DNA of 64,000 bases from Isoetes taiwanensis (lineage: Eukaryota; Streptophyta; Lycopodiopsida; Isoetales; Isoetaceae): assembly GCA_021234155.1 (NCBI GenBank), contig JAJEKV010000097.1:1118001-1182000 (forward strand), given 5' to 3'. The notes under the pieces were generated by a model, which had not been told where the DNA came from, searched no databases, and saw nothing but the letters and a program-made list of their open reading frames with translations. Positions 1 through 12,889 of this stretch are shown here, one piece after another. The position numbers were made by a program, and so were the translations under genes. Each line of letters begins with the position of its first letter. Positions within the stretch are counted from its first letter, which is position 1.

Positions 1-323
1 CAACAAGGGTTTGCCCTTTGGGCAACACAAAAAGATTTAATTGGGCAAGCGCCTCATGTCTATAAGAGCCGATGCTTAGCGACGCAAAGTTTGGGTAGGA
101 GCAATTCTGCCCTTACAACTAATCAAACGACGACACGTGGACAATCTTCTAAACCTGAACGCAATTAGTTTCTTGCTTTTTTTTTACTTAATATTTGAAC
201 TTTTGACAGCTTTTACCTTCCAATCTTCAGCTTTTACCCAGCTTTCTTCGACATTTACTCAACATTCCGACTGTTTCTTACCTGTAAGATCGCATAATTA
301 CTCTTATCACAAATTTCACGTAG

Positions 324-410
324 CAAGAACTTCCTTCTTGTTGCAATTCTTATGTGGAAGATGTGCCGACGCACTACCACTGCAGAATTGCAACAAGAAG
401 GAAGTTCTTG
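324..410. repeat. Perfect 27-bp inverted repeat (hairpin)
   Basis: Bases 324-350 are the exact reverse complement of 384-410, separated by a 33-base loop. The arm begins CAAGAACTTCCTTCTTG. A transcript from either strand would fold into a 27-bp perfect stem. It lies just beyond the 3' end of the ankyrin gene. It could be a small MITE or foldback relic, or a young hairpin RNA. No flanking target duplication is evident. Confidence 0.85.
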
Positions 411-562
411 TATACGGAGAATTTGAACCTCCTTTTTACACCTTTAAGACACAACCAAGCATATCTCAAACCATTTGAGACAAAAGGACATGAAACTTTA
501 TCTCCCAACAAAATATTTGACTGTTACTGCCTTTGTCATGGTACCTTTATACAGAATCTCAA

Positions 563-1857
563 TCAGTCCTCTTTCTTTCTTATTTCATTCAGTTCTGCTT
601 CTATCTTCTTTTCTATTTCACTAGCATCTATTAATTTATGCTCATTATATGGAGCACCTTCAGCAAGTAAATACTTGAACACTTCGTCCCCATCGTCACC
701 TCTTGTTCGAGCAAGGTAAAGTGGGGTAAGGCCATACTTATCTTCCTTTGTAATATTAGCACCAAATTGCACCAGTAAGCCTGACTTGTGGTTAGGGAGA
801 AATGTTTCAAAAGGAAAAAATACTGTAAGAAAACACGTTAGGTAAAAGGATACGAACTATTGGCAAGCTGCCACTTCTAGCTGCCCAATGCAATGCTGTT
901 CTGCATTTTCAAGTTTGAAGTGTCAGTCCTTATAAAACAAATGCATTCGACAAGGAAATATTTGCCCAACGTTCTTTCTAGTATGCTAACTTTATCCAAA
1001 CTAGAATACAACCAACACATGTGAAGAAACTCCTTTATATATACTAAAATGAGGAATGCATTTTATTCAGAGCAAGGTTGTTTACATGTCAAAATGTTCC
1101 TTCTAAAGAGAACGTGAAGTTTAGTCAACAAGAAGAAAAGACCTAGCAAGAAAAACACCTATCTACATCCTTCCCCAATTTAAGTCATTGTGCAGGATGC
1201 CATGGACTGTTATACGATTCCTCTTTCAAATGCATAAACAACCATGGCCAGTTGAAGCTCTTGAGAAAGATACTATTAGACAGGATACCCTTGAGCCCTG
1301 TGCAATAGATCATAGGTATTCTCAAGAATGGCTCACAAATGAATGGGACGAACAATTTTCTTTTTGTTCATTAAGACATCATGATAGGTAAGATCGATAC
1401 TCAAATTGAAGAAGGTAGTTTCAAAACGTTTGAAAAAAGGACTTTAATCATGCCATAGAAGAATTACCTTCCAGTATGCATGTCAGCAACATGAATGCTT
1501 GCACCAAGTCTTATTAGGTTCTCACATATTTTTAAATTCCCGCAATCAGCAGCCCAAATAAGTGGCGTCCTCCCATAACGATCCTGCAATGGCAATATTG
1601 TTTCAGTATGAAAAAGTGCCAAACAAATTTACCAACGATAAGGATAGAGGAACAACTTTTGAATCAACATCGAAATCTTTGTCCTTGGAGAATCTTGCAA
1701 GGGCTCTCAGGTCGCCAGCCTCACATGCATCAAAAACTGTCAATATAGGTCTCTGTACATTTTTCAAATCATAAATGGCAAATTGCCTGCTTGGCGTCGC
1801 ATCCGCTTGTGCTTTCTTTTCTTCCTCTTTTGTAAACTTTTTTTCCTCTGTTGTCAT
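563..1857 (-). CDS. Ankyrin-repeat protein, four coding exons, 193 aa
   Basis: I assembled a spliced gene on the minus strand from exons 1657-1857, 1468-1583, 854-900 and 563-780. All introns are GT-AG and the phases agree (0, 2, 1), giving 582 bp with no internal stop. The first exon starts with a Lys/Glu-rich segment (residues about 1-20) followed by FDACEAGDLRALARF, the first ankyrin-type helix pair. Exon 2 gives DRYGRTPLIWAADCGNLK, exon 3 TALHWAARSGSLPIV and exon 4 DKYGLTPLYLARTRG. These are successive ankyrin repeats with the classic G-x-TPL-x-x-A core. The C-terminus is charged (EIEKKIEAELNEIRKKED) and probably helical. Ankyrin repeats bind protein partners, and no catalytic domain is visible, so the specific role is unknown. 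The ATG at 1857 is chosen because it opens the frame directly ahead of the first repeat. It is the only cellular gene in the window that appears intact. Confidence 0.85.
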
Positions 1858-2855
1858 GGTCCTAGTATACTTGAGATTCCTTATTTAAGTTCCTCAATTG
1901 CAACTAGAGACCAAACTTCAAAGATTGTAACATGTTCATATGTTACAACAAAAATGACAGTTGTACATATTAGTGATAACTGGGGAACTTGATAGTAAGA
2001 ATCCAGTAACAACTATATTACAAATATAGCAACCATCTGCAAAAGACAAGCTCTAGTTAGTGCATTGTGCACAGTACTGGCAGTATCTCTGGTGCAAGCA
2101 TCTAATACAATATTTGGAATTCAAAGATGGCAGTAGCTTGAAAGCAAAGAGAATACACTTTGATTCTGCACAGATATTTGCTTTGTTTGTAAGATATGAA
2201 AATGTAGAGTATTCAAAATATAAGGGGGTGATAAGGAAGAAATATAAGACTAGAAAATTATATATGTATTTGCCAACCAAGCTCAAATAACATCCTTGAT
2301 GCAAATACTTGCTATCTGTCCTAGTTTTAGAATATAGAGGATTCAATAGAAGGGGGTTTGATACAACCATGTCAGGCTCCGGATTCGATAACAACAGGAG
2401 CATATCAATTAACTGTGTTTGCTAAAATAAGAACAAAAAAAAGATGCTTTGTTGCCATTAAAGTTGCTTTGTTTGGCACAACATATTAGGTAGAGGCTAA
2501 GGCAATACATAAGATTCAGAACATTGAGGATGACGTGCAAGAGTAGGAAAATAAACAGAAATGTATTGCCAACCAAGCCGAAAAGACACAGTTAGATTTA
2601 ATGCAAATGATAAGCTCGTTCTCAAACTTATTAGAAAAGATGCTTTATGGGTTGCCAATAATTGCTTTGTTATCCTAGTTTCCAGAATAGCCATGGATTT
2701 CTAAAGAGGCAAATCAAAGAGATGAGTTCAGCTGATCTCCTCTTCTTGAATATATTAGCTACAAAGTCAGCAGAGGCCGATACTTGTATGCTAATGCACC
2801 GTCTTTGGTAGAAATTGATAGACAATAGTAAAAAGAGAAGTATGAAAACCCTAAC

Positions 2856-2960
2856 CTGCAGAAACATTTTGGAAATTGGAGCAACGATGGCGAAGGATGA
2901 TCGACGAAAATCCTCCTAGAATGGGGACGTTGGAACGGCCACCAGCAACTATTTTTTCCC
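2856..2960 (-). other. Possible non-coding first exon of the ankyrin gene
   Basis: On the minus strand a splice donor of typical plant form (TGCAG|GTTAGGGTTTTC) lies at 2855/2856. It is preceded by sequence without a long reading frame. The coding exon of the ankyrin gene has a usable acceptor (ACTAG|GACC) just before its ATG, so a 5' UTR intron of about 1 kb is plausible. The upstream limit given is arbitrary. This is inference from splice-site form only. Confidence 0.3.
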
Positions 2961-3420
2961 GTGAAAGTGTTGATGACAGGTTTTACGTAGTTCGAATTTG
3001 ATTGTTGCATACAAAAATACAATGGAACCTTTAGCACAAATGACCAATGGGCACGTGCCACCTAGGCAATATCACAAGGCATAACATATGCCTACCTCTA
3101 CAGGTGTCCATTTCCAACTCCAATTCAGAGTGAGCTCCAAGCGTGCTCACTGTTATGCTTTGAAATATGTGATGTGATTGTATGATGATGAGGGTGTACT
3201 GATGAGTCGGTCCTCCACCTGGACATACTTGGAATCTTTGTGACACACGTAATGAGAGAGGGCAAGAGATTTCACCCCATTTCAGACCTAGATTACATTT
3301 AATGTAGGCCTGTGTCAATTGGTGGGTCTTGCTGAATGGGCTTCTTGATCTATGCCACGTATCTCCATCTGCCAATGCCACATCATCAAAAATCTCCTGC
3401 CCCCACCCATTACGTGGGGG

Positions 3421-3507
3421 AATGTGCCTAGGTAGGCCCTTATGCGAGGCGCAGGTGACGCAACTCGCCAGGCCGTTACCCCGCGTAAGGGCCTACCTAG
3501 GCACATT
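3421..3507. repeat. 26-bp inverted repeat with one mismatch
   Basis: Bases 3421-3446 (starting AATGTGCCTAGGTAGGCCC) and 3482-3507 are reverse complements with 25 of 26 positions matching, around a 35-base GC-rich loop. This could be a MITE-like foldback or an unrelated hairpin. The surrounding sequence is AT-rich, so the GC-rich hairpin stands out. No gene overlaps it. Confidence 0.8.
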
Positions 3508-4304
3508 ACCTCTACCATCTCTTGCACCAATTTGAAACGTGCTCACTACAAAGCGTGGGAACAATTGTTGCGGCAACATAATTACAATGCATTAATTTTT
3601 TCCCCATGGGGTCTCTAGAGACTCTTATGGAATTGCACAATAATATTGCTCCAACATCTAAGGTTGTTCAAACATGTAGTGACACAACACTGGCACATTA
3701 AAGTTGCCCTTAAAGGGAAGGTCTCTAGCCTCCTCCCCCCCCCCCTTCCCCTTTCATGCCCCCACTCTAGGGGTTGCACCACAAAATGCATTTTCTTGCT
3801 TCATGTAAAGGGGTCGTAGTTCTTATGTGGTGACTTGACATTCTTCTTGAGTAGCATAGTAAAGGGGTCAAGCATTGCTCTTACATATCTTTGAATTTGG
3901 TTAGGGTTATTAATGATTACACTTCATAATAATCGTGCATTCTAGTTGGTTATGGTGTTGGTTTGTGCAGGTTTGATTTGTAGTTCGAGTCTAGCTTGTG
4001 ACGTTATCCTTTTTTGGTCCCATAAGTCTGCCTCCCCCTATTTAAAAAATACTGGCAAAGATGTGCAACAGAAAGTTTGAGTCTTAAGCACAATGTGAAG
4101 CTACCAGATGCAATAAAACCAACACTAAATGCACCACATATTTTATATAACAAACAAAAATTGCATTTCACTCCAACTATATAATCTAAAAATGTAGCAT
4201 GCCTTATGTCATATATTGCCACTCACTTTTATGTCTCCTGTATTGAGAAACTTATGACATATATCAAATGTCATGTTTGGTATGCCATTCGTCTCACTTG
4301 TCAT

Positions 4305-4735
4305 AGAAGTGTTGTTATAGTTGTGTCATGTGTCATACAAACACTAGTAGTTACTTTTATATGTCTTGCTTGCAAGTGTTAATGAATGCAAATATGTCAT
4401 TTTATAACATGGTTGTCGCATAACATATAATACTAGAAGTATTGTTATATATTGTGGTTGTGTCACGTGTCATTGTCGTATGTCATATACTACTACAAGT
4501 ATTGCTATAGATCATGGTTGTGTAACTTGTCATTATCATGTGTCATTATCATGTGTCATTGTCATGTGTCATATACTACTAGAAGTGTTGCTATACATCA
4601 TGGTTGTGTCATGTGTCATTGTCATGTATCATATACTTCTTGTTGCTATATATCATGGTTGTGTCATGTATTATATAATACTAGAAGTGCTATTATGATT
4701 ATGTCACGTATGATATAATACTAGAAATATTGTCC
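4305..4735. repeat. Degenerate ~60-bp tandem repeat
   Basis: About six to seven imperfect units of about 60 bp repeat here. Each carries ATGGTTGTGTCATGTGTCAT and ends near ATACTACTAGAAGT. The best-preserved units are between about 4440 and 4680. Short open frames across it are by-products of the repeat and are not considered coding. Confidence 0.8.
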
Positions 4736-4739
4736 TCCT

Positions 4740-7080
4740 CTTTTGTTTTAACTACTAGTAGGTAGGCTAAGTTTGAGGAATTCTAGGTCATTGATTTATG
4801 AGCCTGAAAGCTATTAATATCGATAAACATCTATTGAAACTCAATTTCCAAAAAAAAAAAAAAACAATTCTATTTCTCTAATTCTATTTAGAATATTGCA
4901 GGCCATATATTGAAAGAATAAGAGACAAGTATCTTATGGCCCATGCCACAAGAGGTAATTTCAAATAATGCTTCTATAGGACAACTATATTTCACTAGGC
5001 TTAGATATTAGAAGTTGTCATGTCTATGCTGATACAGTTAGTAGTACCCAGTCCAATCTTAAAACCCCATAGCTATTTTTTTGTTTCTCATTGTATCTTA
5101 TCTTATTTCACATCTATTTTTCATGTGCTTCAAGAGACAAGAGGCTTTTCCTTTCAATTTTACTAGTTTTTTGTGGTTATAATTGGCCATGTAACAAATT
5201 TCTTAAAACTCCTTTAACAGAAGCTCTGCAGCAGCGGAAGTGAATTTGGAACCTACAAACGTTTGATGGAAATCCTCTCTAGTTATATGTACTGTAATCC
5301 ATAATAGTTTTCGATTCCACGTGAAGAATGGCTATGAAATACTGACTGCTGATCTAAAATGCAATTTTTGTCCTCCTAGAGAGTTTTTTAAGTGGCAACC
5401 TTCGCTTCCGCCTTCTCATCAAGCCCAATATGCTTTTGTTGATGGCCACAAATTGGTATTGAAGGCATATGTTGCGAAGAATTTCAGTCTCATTGAAGAA
5501 GGAAGAAGTTGTAACTTTCAAATGCTAAGGATAATGCTCTGTTAACAGAATGCTAAGGACATTGCTCTATTAACAATTGCCAACCAGCTTTTTAATCCGC
5601 AAAGATGCGTACTTTACAAATCAAATCATGGGAAATCACGAGAGCGCCTTCTATCGAGTGGCCAGTTTGCAACAAATGAACACTTAGAATATGTGGTTTC
5701 TAGACAATTGTTGAACATTCAAAATCATCATGAATTGTGGCAGCCCAGTGGCCACATATTAAGCTTGATAGTTACACACATAGGTTAAAATCCGTGTGCT
5801 TTCGTTTATTTCGAACATTTAACTCGCCTCATTGTCACCAATATATGCTCTGCTATATTTGTTTTCTCATTAGATTTGGTTACACCATACACCCTTCATA
5901 AGAATTTAAGTTGTCTTGGTATATCTTTTAAAACAATGCTCTATAAAGCTAACACTTTGCATTGTTTTCACGCTTTCATGACCTCATTTGTTCTCATATT
6001 ATTTAATTCAATTCCATTCCAAAAGCATAACAAAACTATATCTAATGGATGTGACTACCTTTTCCATTTTACATAGTGAATTCAAGCTTAAAATTGCCCA
6101 AGCCTTCTGCTTCACCTTTTTGCTAGTCCCTTTTTTTTTTTTTTTTTTTTTTGGTCAAGGATACATGTTGCATTTGCTCAAAATAAAAACACACAAGCAT
6201 ATCTTGTTGAACAAGACCCACCAAGGCCGATATTGCAAGATAACAGAAAAGTGGCAACTTATATCCACTACAACCTACAAATGGTGTCAATTGACATGCA
6301 AACTAACTTCAAATTAGCATCGAGCAACAGATAATAATGATGTCAATAGATATGAAACTTTTAGCATTAAAACAGCTCTCGTGTTTCAATCCTATTATCT
6401 TAAGGCCACAACATGGTACAAGTGTGCGCTTATGTTATGATCCGAGATGGTAGTAATCACGACAGAGCATTGTCGCAACAATTGTATTCAGCCACATTTT
6501 GCTGAGATGATTGTTAAAAATGCAACAATACTAGAGCTTTCAAGTCAAGTGCAATACTAGAGCTTTCAAGTCAAGTACTATTGGCGAGTTGACTCGATAC
6601 TTTTTATTCTCTTCTACAGTTCAATATGGTATCTTAGGATATAAGTACGAGATCGAGCATGGAGAACCATGTACGAATTGCTGACAAGTAGAATATGTTC
6701 TAATATGGTGGCATATCAAAATATGGGATGTCCTTGCATCCCATTTGTAACCAAAGTGCCATCAGACCATCACGTGGAGAAGATGATTCTCTTACCATCA
6801 TGTGGAGGAGATTCTATTACACCATATAGGAGGTACGCAATTCCTCGATTTTCTTAATCTGTTACCAAAGGTAAAAGACCTCTAGTTCCCTGGTGAAATA
6901 CAAGAGTTCTATGACCTATAGTACAATCAGCAAATATGAAAAGCTGAAGTCTGAAATCATTATACTTGGCATTTGAAAGTGCGCATTAGGAAAGCTCGGA
7001 TTCCATAAACATAAAATTTACTATGAAGAAGTGACAAAGATTCATTAATTATGCTGTTCGTGAAAGTTAGATTAAACAGC
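4740..7080. other. Intergenic, no gene recognised
   Basis: AT-rich sequence with homopolymer runs (A-run near 4850, T-run of about 22 at 6132-6153). A short open frame at 5321-5545 has no recognisable motif or clear splice context. I see no supported gene. Confidence 0.5.
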
Positions 7081-7090
7081 TGCAGTAAGG

Positions 7091-7152
7091 CATCTAAAAA
7101 AGGAGATTGGAGAATTGAACCCATCTAAAAAAGGAGATTGGAGAATTGAACC
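7091..7152. repeat. Tandem 31-bp duplication
   Basis: The segment CATCTAAAAAAGGAGATTGG and its following bases occur twice head to tail with a 31-bp period and essentially no differences. This indicates a recent local duplication. Confidence 0.85.
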
Positions 7153-8141
7153 CCACGCCCCAGAAGACACATTTTTTCCTCAATCTAGGAAGTCAATAAA
7201 TTTCCCTTCAAAAAGTGGCTTGTTTAAAATAGAACTTTCAAGTTCTAGATCGACGTATACAAGCATTAAAGTCGCCAACAAGACTCTTGTATGATTTCAT
7301 GAAATGATTTGGTACCCCAAACATGAAATGATCTGACACCCAAAATTTAAATATCAAACTGTAATGCCCAGGTTATGAGAGATCGAACAGAATAGTTGAC
7401 GAAGAATTCTAGAAAGGAAGGAGGTTCTTATTTACCACAGCTGGCAGTTAGAGACACAGAGTATGCAATCTTATTTCTGGATAATCCTTGAGCTGGAAAC
7501 ACAGCCACTAAACCAATAGCACAGCCTAATATCATTCATGATCTTAACAAGCCTGACTTCCATAAGCAGCAAGCAACTTGCCTTCCTGAAGATGATCGTT
7601 AATTGACTGAATCCTTTATTTATTTGTTTATCGTAGAACTCCCAACTAATTCATAAGAATTGTTTCTTATCTGCCCAGAATTCATCAAACATGATCTAAG
7701 GTGAATTTTTCTCCTGACACTCAGAACACCCCAAGAATTCAGCCCAACTCACCAAATCAGGCTCTAATGGTATTTTATTAAAAAGTCCTCGACTTCATCT
7801 ATTTGCCATGCTCTGCTTAAAAGCGAAAGCATGCATCTGCAATGATCTGCTAGTGGTCTAAAGAGATAATCTTGTAACATAGAATCAAAACAATGATAAT
7901 TTTCATCAATTAAACCCCTACAACAATGAAATCTTACTTCTTACTCTTAAGTTCTCGTAAACTTTTAGCAATAGCAGGTCGCTCCATGCTCAAGTTCTGC
8001 AAAAAAGCAATATGCATCGTCACGAGACAAGCTAAAGTTAAATGTAAATAATCTTTAAACATCTCCCTCACAAAGCATTGATGTTCTCATTGCATTGTTG
8101 GACTGTATGGCTGAGAGGCCGTTTCTCTCGACCGTTTCTGT

Positions 8142-8339
8142 ACTATTGAGTAGCAGCTTATCCTCTCTGCCCACTAGAAACCAGCATCTCAGTCTCATCT
8201 ACATAAATCTGTCCCATTGCTCATAGTAAACAGTGTGTGCACTATTGAGTAGCAGCTTATCCTCTCTGCCTACTAGAAACCAGCATCTCAGTCTCATCTA
8301 CATAAATCTGTACCATTGCTCGTAGTAAACAGTGTGCGC
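8142..8339. repeat. Tandem 99-bp duplication
   Basis: Bases 8142-8240 and 8241-8339 are nearly identical, starting ACTATTGAGTAGCAGCTTAT, with only a few substitutions. No coding content is visible in either unit. Confidence 0.9.
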
Positions 8340-8591
8340 AACCATATCACCATATCTGGGATTGTATGTAGTTGTACTATGCACTTGTACTGGGCCCTCA
8401 ACTTTTGTTGTTTTCATCATATATCAGGGTTATTTAAAAGCAGGAATTTTTAAAAGCTGCTAGTAGATGTGGTTGCTTTTCTTACTAGAATTTCAATTTA
8501 AGTCATGTATTGGTTTCAATGGCCAGTTTTACCAAGTAAGAACAACCAATGGGCTAAACTATGTAATGACAGGAAAACACAAGAGATTCAA

Positions 8592-9115
8592 ACCAGCATT
8601 TGAACTAAACTTCTCTGGAAATTTTTTGAGTAGCTTCTGCTTGACAGGTTCGTACACACCCGATTAGTTAGTCAAGTTCAATTGCCTCCAGGCATAGGAT
8701 GTAAGACCCCTCTGAACCTCTGATAGAATAGCACTCCCTGTGCCATCTATGATCCTTTACTTACTACGAAGTTCTGAAGGGCATAAATAACTTCACTTAG
8801 GGTCCTCCTTCTCTGTGCCTCCTTCTCTTGCATTCATGCTTAAACATTCGAGCAAAATATGATGCATTCACAAACCTGCTTGTCATAAGCACCAAAAATT
8901 CATGCGGATGTGGATGTTCTTAGCAGTCCTAACAATTGTTTGCTTTGTTTCATAAGTTGTCTAGAATATTATGATTCTTCATATAGTCATGTTTTTATGG
9001 AAATTTATAACCTGTAAATAAACAAGAAAGCACTTACGGTAGAACTCCAGCAAGGTTTCCATTTAAACCAGAATAAAGACCCTTAAGAGATAATCCTTCC
9101 ACCCAATTGAGCTGC
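8592..9115 (-). pseudogene. Mitochondrial S-adenosylmethionine carrier (SAMC-like), two exon relics
   Basis: Two minus-strand segments match the plant mitochondrial/plastid SAM carrier, an inner-membrane exchanger of the mitochondrial carrier family. Bases 9038-9115 have an AG acceptor and a GTAAGT donor. They read AAQLGGRII and then, after a one-base frame change, LKGLYSGLNGNLAGVLP. This corresponds to the segment between the first carrier signature and the third helix. Bases 8592-8660 read GVYEPVKQKLLKKFPEKF, the next stretch of the same protein. The expected short ASALFV segment between them is not recognisable, and an in-frame stop precedes GVYEP. I found neither the first Px[D/E]xx[K/R] signature nor the later repeats in the window. 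The frameshift and missing exons indicate a broken copy or a fragment. Family recognition is strong; loss of function is inferred. Confidence 0.75.
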
Positions 9116-9510
9116 CTGCAAAAACCTACATATGCATAACACGATATCGTCTATAACCGTAATACGAAATCCTCAAACAAGTATCTTAGAAATAGAAGTT
9201 ACAATAAGAAAGAAGTCGATAGTTAGGCATTACCCACCAAACAAAATACGAAGAAAGTTAGCGGACAAGACTGCAGCAGGTTACGGCAGGCTAAGGGTCC
9301 ACTACAGGACTTTCTTGAAGTTGGAAGGGACGAGACTTTCTTGAAAGGAAACAAGCAACTAATTTTCAACATAATTCAGCTAAATCATGCAAGCCTAAAC
9401 CGAGAAAATAATTTCAAACAAACAAATTAAATAATGCCAAATGGATAGTTCACTGTTCCAAAGAGGAATTGTCAATTCTATTGCATCCGTACTCCTTGGG
9501 AATCTGTCAA

Positions 9511-9735
9511 TAGTTTAGAGGATCCCTATGCAGAGGTATCCTATTATACTAAGCATATGCACAGCCCTAAACACGAACAAATATATTCTGAAGCAAATGC
9601 CTGGAATTGGGAAGCTGCCAAACTATAATACTCCATCTAGCCACTAGTTTAGAGGATGTCTTATGGCTAGCCACTAGTTTAGAGGATGCCTATGCAGAGG
9701 TACCCTATTATATTGAGTATAATCACAGACCCTAT
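9511..9735. repeat. Locally duplicated segment
   Basis: TAGTTTAGAGGATCCCTATG at 9511 recurs near 9674, followed in both places by CAGAGGTA(T/C)CCTATTAT and a similar tail. A shorter 28-base unit (CTAGCCACTAGTTTAGAGGA) is also repeated head to tail at about 9637-9690. Nothing coding is associated. Confidence 0.7.
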
Positions 9736-10587
9736 AATCCAAGAGAAGGTAGGAGGCTTACAAAGCAATATGCAGGGTCATAACCTCAAAAACGAACCAA
9801 GAATTGACCTTGTGCCAGCACATATACGTTCTTTACCAGTTTGCAACATTATGTGCTGATAATCATTGATTAAGATAAACCTAGGAAGGAAATGGCAGGC
9901 TGAAGGAACGATGAGTGGCCACATTAGAGATACAGAATGCTGCATTTTCATATAGAATTTTTGGTTCTGCAACATATCAGCAGCAAGGTACGTAGATCAA
10001 AATGTGGATTGACTACAATTATTGTCCTACATCATAGCAAAGGGGAACGTTTTGGTCTTTCAAATTCCAATAATTAATGTAAAAGAGTCGTAGCCATATG
10101 CTGATGCATTAAGTTCAAATCGCCCCTTCTTATTTGATGCATTGAAGGCAGCCGGCAACTTAAGTGACATACAGACTGGCATACCTTTGTGTTGACGAAT
10201 TAAAAGCCATAGACTGTATAATTGTCATATAAAGGCTAGCACCAGAGAAATTATCACTCAGGCCCTGTTCATCAGATAAAACTTTTAATCATGTCATGCA
10301 GAGGTTTTTACTAGAGAATGCATTGCACATGCCTTTGCAGCTAGAACTGACCCCACCACATCTAAACATCAACGTGCACAGATTACAGAGTATAAACTCT
10401 GGCATATAGACATGTTGGTCCATACCAAAGTGAGAACCCGAAATGCAAATGGCATGGCAGAGTAACTCACGTCTCAAATGCCAGAACGTCATTATTCCGT
10501 GATGACGGGAACTAAGATCTTGAATATGAGCTTAATTAAGGCTGGGTAAAGCTACGATAAATAGGAGCTATAAAAACCCCAATTTAC

Positions 10588-10920
10588 TTTTGTGGAGCAT
10601 CTTCTGACCTAACCATAGACGACAATCCATACCTTTGTGGAGCATCTTCTGATCTAACCTAGGCGACGGTCCAAAATGGCCATTGAATTTTGAAAACAGT
10701 CTATTCTAGATCATGATCAAATGGCTTAAGCCACATCCAACTCAAATTATCCTGTGATGAATATGATCTTAATTAAGGGTGAAATAGAGTTACGATAAAC
10801 AGAGCTAACAAAACCCAGATGTATTTTTGTGGAGCATCATAAGGCGTCGATCCATACCTTTGTGGAGCATCTTCTGCTCTAACCTAGGCGACGGTCCAGA
10901 ACGGCCATCGAATTTTTGAA
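10588..10920. repeat. Four related copies of a TTTGTGGAGCATCTTCTG unit
   Basis: Units beginning TTTGTGGAGCATC occur near 10588, 10634, 10826 and 10859. The second and fourth share CTAACCTAGGCGACGGTCCA and the following bases. The arrangement is two duplicated pairs about 225 bp apart. No coding signal is seen. Confidence 0.7.
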
Positions 10921-10924
10921 GGAC

Positions 10925-12885
10925 CGCTTAAGCCATAACCACTCAGATTTTTTGACACGTGGATAGGTTAACCTAAGGGGCCCATTTGTGGTCCGGCTGT
11001 TGCGCTAAAAATAAAAGAGGAAAAGAAAAGCAAAAAGACTAGAGTAGGGTAGGCTTGGGGTGAGGGTAGATGAAGGAAATTAGGGAGTAATGCAAGGCCA
11101 AGAGGAAGATTTAATTAAGATGGGACAATAGATGAGAAGCACAGCATGAAACTATTGTCTTGACAAAGTCATGGAGTTTGGGAGTCCTTTTTTTTTATAA
11201 TTTTGGACGTATATGTCTTAGTGCATTAAACTAATCTTGTCAAGCATCGCAACCACAAAGCACACTTTGCATAGGAAGTTCTAGGTTTCAAAATGTTAGT
11301 GATTGCACTTTCAAAAACTTTGTGGATCTCGAAACGTAGATAATAGTTGCATTTTCAAACCTTTGCATATGTGGGTCACGGCTCCTTTAGCATCCACAAT
11401 CTTGCATACGATTGCAAATAATAATGTTTTGTAATGGTAATAAGCTTCAGAAAATCCAAAAAAAAAAAAGGGGGAATAAAAGACTAACTATATGCCAATT
11501 TCTTAGATGAAAAATGCCATAGTTCAATAACATTTCTAAGCCTTAGCTGCAATATGAAGACCATAGAGTAGTTTCTTCCCTTTGGCTTTACACAATGCAG
11601 TTGCGCAACGTGGGTTCAAAAAGTAATATGATCAACTTGACATGGCCAACAAGCAGTAAGCGAAGATGTTCGTCCATTGATAATTTGGCATGGATAAAGT
11701 TTTCTGCCTTATCCTGCATGAGTAAGAAAATCAATTATAGAAGCATAATGCATGGAATCCGGAGAAACATTGTGATTGCTCATAAAACTAACACGAAGTT
11801 ATGGAGAATTTTTGCGACATTTATGTAAACACTTGATTCAACTAGATAAAATTTCATGTACTATTACGATTTTTTGAAGCATGTTACAATTGTCCCTTTA
11901 TATTGTCTTACAATTGTCCCTTTATACTGTCTAACCTTCAACTAAACAGTGATTTTGTTTTTAGTATTTCAAAGCAAATATTTATACTTACATGTACAAA
12001 AACTCCAAGGCCTATACTCTGTACCTTATAACAACAGAAATGGTGCCCAGAGGCATGTTATGTCCTTTCATCTATTACTCCTTTGTTGTCAAGTTAATAC
12101 ACTAACCTGAACAGATATGAGACAAATTCATGGCTAAAGGATCGATCTCCTTTCAAGTGTAATACCTTTTCAATGATCATTGAAATGGGCAATTTGAAAG
12201 ATATAACTTGCAGAAATTGTATACACAAAGTACTTTGTATCGCTCAATAATTTGCAAAAATTGTTTAGACAATGGCAGACTATTAGAAAAAAGGTTCAGC
12301 CCCTCTTGAAAATCTCCATTCATTCCAGCCAAGACATCTTTCTGAGGATGCCTCATTTTCGAGTGTACAAAAGTTCATCTCCAAACCTTTAACTTCTTTA
12401 TATTGTTCAAAATTTGGTGCCCAGAAAGTGGTGCAAAACTCCCTTGATGAATAACAGCAAAACAAAACAAAGAGCAATAAAGAACATGTGAATCACAAAC
12501 CCACCACTAAAACTAGACTTGGACTACTGAAAAAGTGCAGGAACGGCATATGGTGTAAGCAACAATCAATATGAAAGATTAGTCTAGGAATGTAACAGCT
12601 ACAAATGGGAGTGAATTGGCTCAAGGACAAATAATTTATGGGCATATACAATATACTTTTAACAACACAACATGAGGATTACCAAATGGCAACTATTCTA
12701 GTGAAACTCTATCTAAAGTGATCCCTTTTATTGTGAATTCTATGCTTAATATTAGGTTACATAGTACTGAAATAGAACGATAGGGTCAGATAAGGAATGA
12801 TTACTGGTAAATATTGCCTTTCATGAAAATCCCTTTATTTGTTGCATGTATGAAGCATGAATGCCCTGGTATAAAAACCAAACTA
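10925..12885. other. Intergenic; one weak minus-strand exon-like stretch
   Basis: Mostly AT-rich. On the minus strand near 11638-11715 an AG acceptor is followed by a clean frame reading DKAENFIHAKLSMDEHLRLL, and then GLVGH-type residues and a GT. I cannot assign it to a family. Nothing else can be supported here. Confidence 0.35.
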
Positions 12886-12889
12886 GTCA

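Noticed and set aside
3199-3206. CTGATGAG, the start of a hammerhead ribozyme core
   Set aside because: No GAAA partner at the expected distance and no supporting stems around it.
7931-8005. Minus-strand terminal exon reading MERPAIAKSLRELKSKK then stop
   Set aside because: It has an acceptor and a stop but is only about 20 codons long, with no family match; it may be the end of the SAM-carrier gene but I cannot show it.
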